A stretch of DNA of 6,821 bases from contig CALPSU020000136.1 in assembly GCA_943326315.2 (NCBI GenBank), positions 1 to 6,821 on the forward strand, read 5' to 3'. The position numbers and the translations under genes were made by a program. Positions 5,670 through 6,821 of this stretch are shown here, in pieces. Position 1 is the stretch's first letter; every line of letters begins with the position of its first letter. Below the pieces are notes generated by a model that worked only from the letters and a program-made list of their open reading frames with translations, had not been told where the DNA came from and ran no database searches. The DNA is from Chryseobacterium gleum (GTDB taxonomy: Bacteria > Bacteroidota > Bacteroidia > Flavobacteriales_D > Crocinitomicaceae).

Positions 5670-6122
5670 TTACTCTAAGTATTCCTCAATTACAATTTTT
5701 TTCTGCTTCATCATTACTTCCCATGCATTTGGTTTACTCATTAGTTCTCCAAAATTTGTCGGTAATACTTGCCACCGAAGACCATACTTGTCTATACACC
5801 AGCCACATTGTACTTCTTCTCCATCTTGGATAAAATAGTTCCAAAATTTGTCAATTTCATTTTGGTCATCGCAATTTATAGTAAATGCTAAAGCGTCATT
5901 AAATTGATGATGTTCTTTTTCTGTATTCATAAAAGAATATTTTTGTCCAAAAATTTTCACTTGACACATTTCTGTATTTCCACTTGGTGTCTCTCCAAGA
6001 GTCATTATGTAAACTTCTTCAAAATTGACCCCAAAAATATATTTGTAATATTCAACAACTTTTGAAATTTTGCCTTTATCTGTGCTAAACCAAAGGCTCG
6101 GAATAATTTTATTATAATTCAT
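5670..6122 (-). CDS. VOC-family protein, PhnB / 3-dmu-9_3-mt type
   Basis: This complete 150-residue protein belongs to the PhnB-like branch of the vicinal oxygen chelate (glyoxalase-fold) superfamily, often labelled '3-demethylubiquinone-9 3-methyltransferase' although no such activity is established for this branch. Diagnostic parts are KIIPSLWFSTDKGKISKVVE (5-24) and YYKYIFG (25-31), then KIFGQKYSFMNTE (56-68), the middle HHQFNDALAFTINCDDQNEI (71-90), DKFWNYF (91-97), GEEVQCGWCIDKYGLRWQVL (101-120) and PTNFGEL (121-127). Cytosolic; substrate unknown. It overlaps the DoxX stop by 11 bases, so the two are translated from one message in the order DoxX, VOC. Pairs of DoxX and PhnB-like genes are common in Bacteroidota and are usually read as stress or detoxification modules. 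That role is inferred. Confidence 0.93.
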   Translation of the reverse strand: MNYNKIIPSLWFSTDKGKISKVVEYYKYIFGVNFEEVYIMTLGETPSGNTEMCQVKIFGQKYSFMNTEKEHHQFNDALAFTINCDDQNEIDKFWNYFIQDGEEVQCGWCIDKYGLRWQVLPTNFGELMSKPNAWEVMMKQKKIVIEEYLE

Positions 6123-6489
6123 TTTTGGTAGGGTTTAATTTGTGATAGTAAATATAAGAAACTGCCAAAATACCGAATACAAATAATGGAAAAAATGTTT
6201 GACCATTTATTCCGTCAACCGATCCGTGACTAATTGTTGCAAATATAAAGTCAAAAGCAAAACCTACATAAGCCCACTCTTTAATTCTATTTGGAAATTT
6301 TGGAATAACTAAGGCTAAAACACCTAATATTTTAAAAATTACTAAGGCGTTTCCGAAATATTCGGGATAACCTAAATGTCTAATACCTTCTTTTGCTAAT
6401 TCTGTTTGTGAAGTTAGTGCAGGCATTAAACCTTCAAATAAAGCGATTATTATTGTCGCTGACCAAAATATTATTTTTTCTTTCTTCAT
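6112..6489 (-). CDS. DoxX-like integral membrane protein
   Basis: The 125-residue product has four membrane helices (about residues 6-24, 47-64, 70-88 and 98-116). It carries the DoxX-like signature: EGLMPALT at the end of helix 1, then the loop GIRHLGYPEYFGNALVIFKILGV (35-57), a short Pro/Arg turn (FPNRIKEWAY), FAFDFIFATISHGS in helix 3 and a polar C-terminus. DoxX-like proteins are inner-membrane proteins; some relatives act in thiosulfate:quinone oxidation or membrane redox stress, but for this small DoxX_2-type branch the role is unknown. The ATG at 6489 gives the usual family length. Its last 11 bases overlap the start of the VOC gene. The Fic gene ends 68 bases upstream on the same strand with no clear promoter between, so read-through from Fic is possible. 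Confidence 0.92.
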   Translation of the reverse strand: MKKEKIIFWSATIIIALFEGLMPALTSQTELAKEGIRHLGYPEYFGNALVIFKILGVLALVIPKFPNRIKEWAYVGFAFDFIFATISHGSVDGINGQTFFPLFVFGILAVSYIYYHKLNPTKNEL

Positions 6490-6557
6490 TTTATTTTAAT
6501 TATTTTCATTTAATAAGTCCTTTATGAACATTGGAAAGGTTCGTTTTTTTTATTCGG

Positions 6558-6821
6558 TTAAATTTGTCCTTTATATTTTGGGTCAATATCACTCTCAATT
6601 GTTCCCTTCATATATCTTTCATAAACACTTTTATTATCGGGTGGATTGAGATTTAATGTCAAACCTTTTTCTTTTGCTAACAACCTTAAAAACTCTCTTT
6701 GAGCTCTTCCGTTTCCTTCTCTAAATGGATGTAGGTAATTTATATTATCTAATATTTCTGCCAATTTCTCAGATAGGTCTGTTTTATTATTTTTTGGAAT
6801 ATCCTTGAATTCAGTAATTAG
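6558..6821 (-). CDS. fic: Fic/DOC-family protein, C-terminal part (5' end outside window)
   Basis: The frame is open from the right edge to TAA at 6558, giving the last 87 residues. The visible part contains the active-site motif HPFREGNGRAQR (6696-6731), with catalytic His and the GNGR phosphate loop intact, preceded by a helix (SEKLAEILDNINYL) and followed by REFLRLLAKEKGL. The HPFREGNGRxQR version and the short C-terminal tail resemble the E. coli Fic/FicT and Bep type, not the NmFic type in this window. Such enzymes AMPylate targets and are often held in check by an inhibitory helix at the N-terminus or in a small antitoxin. That part lies outside the window, so the class cannot be settled. 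No C-terminal SxxxE motif is visible, unlike the neighbouring Fic. A TTG at 6764 is an internal codon, not the true start. Confidence 0.88.
   Translation of the reverse strand, partial: LITEFKDIPKNNKTDLSEKLAEILDNINYLHPFREGNGRAQREFLRLLAKEKGLTLNLNPPDNKSVYERYMKGTIESDIDPKYKGQI

Noticed and set aside
6486..6531. Two tiny minus-strand frames (11 and 7 residues) before the DoxX start, one overlapping it by ATGA
   Set aside because: Possible leader peptides, but they lack regulatory codon runs or a terminator-like hairpin, and AT-rich DNA gives such frames easily.
6511..6548. Possible terminator (CCTTT/AAAGG stem followed by T8) on the plus strand
   Set aside because: No plus-strand gene lies upstream to be terminated, and on the minus strand the hairpin is followed by no T-run.
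1..6821. CRISPR array, tRNA, rRNA, transposase or integrase gene
   Set aside because: Read through on both strands: no spaced identical repeats of CRISPR type, no tRNA-like cloverleaf, no rRNA sequence and no recombinase motifs were seen.

Overview
The window looks like an accessory stretch of a Bacteroidota chromosome, most likely a flavobacterium-like organism. The evidence is low GC content, strong A/T-ending codon use, Bacteroidota-type -7 boxes (TAnnTTTG) close to start codons, lipid- or Sec-type leaders ending in AQ/GQ, and the families present (DUF983, an AraC regulator with an N-terminal cupin, DoxX, PhnB-like VOC). I cannot name the species.

Layout, left to right. Positions 1-1344 (minus strand) hold a membrane protein of unknown function, then a small secreted protein built of six 20-residue repeats, then a tightly coupled helical protein that runs off the left edge. 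Positions 1567-2076 hold a secreted or membrane-anchored orphan with a GTG start. Positions 2077-2402 are non-coding, with a hairpin and a G-rich patch carrying a 19-codon open frame. Positions 2403-3257 hold a secreted glyoxalase-like (DUF5829-like) protein. Positions 3332-3697 hold a DUF983 zinc-ribbon membrane protein, divergent across 86 bases from a plus-strand AraC-family regulator (3784-4653).

The right half contains two different Fic proteins. At 4779-5368 lies a close relative of the class III AMP-transferase NmFic, with an intact HPFxxGNGR motif and an intact C-terminal SxxxEG inhibitory motif. Its N-terminus is out of frame because of a one-base loss in an A6 run. Behind it, 5369-5669 contains a GC-richer block with decayed or repeat-like coding character. 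Next comes a DoxX-VOC two-gene operon (5670-6489, 11-base overlap). The last gene is the C-terminal part of a second Fic protein of the HPFREGNGRAQR type, cut by the right edge.

Functionally, the window reads as a patchwork of small cargo genes, not one pathway: two post-translational modification enzymes of the Fic family, a stress or detoxification-type DoxX/VOC pair, one transcription regulator, and several exported orphans. The most informative observations are the single-base break in the otherwise perfectly conserved class III Fic, the repeat protein whose repeats are nearly identical as protein but thoroughly diverged at synonymous sites, and two GC-richer non-coding blocks that look like remnants or dispersed repeats.
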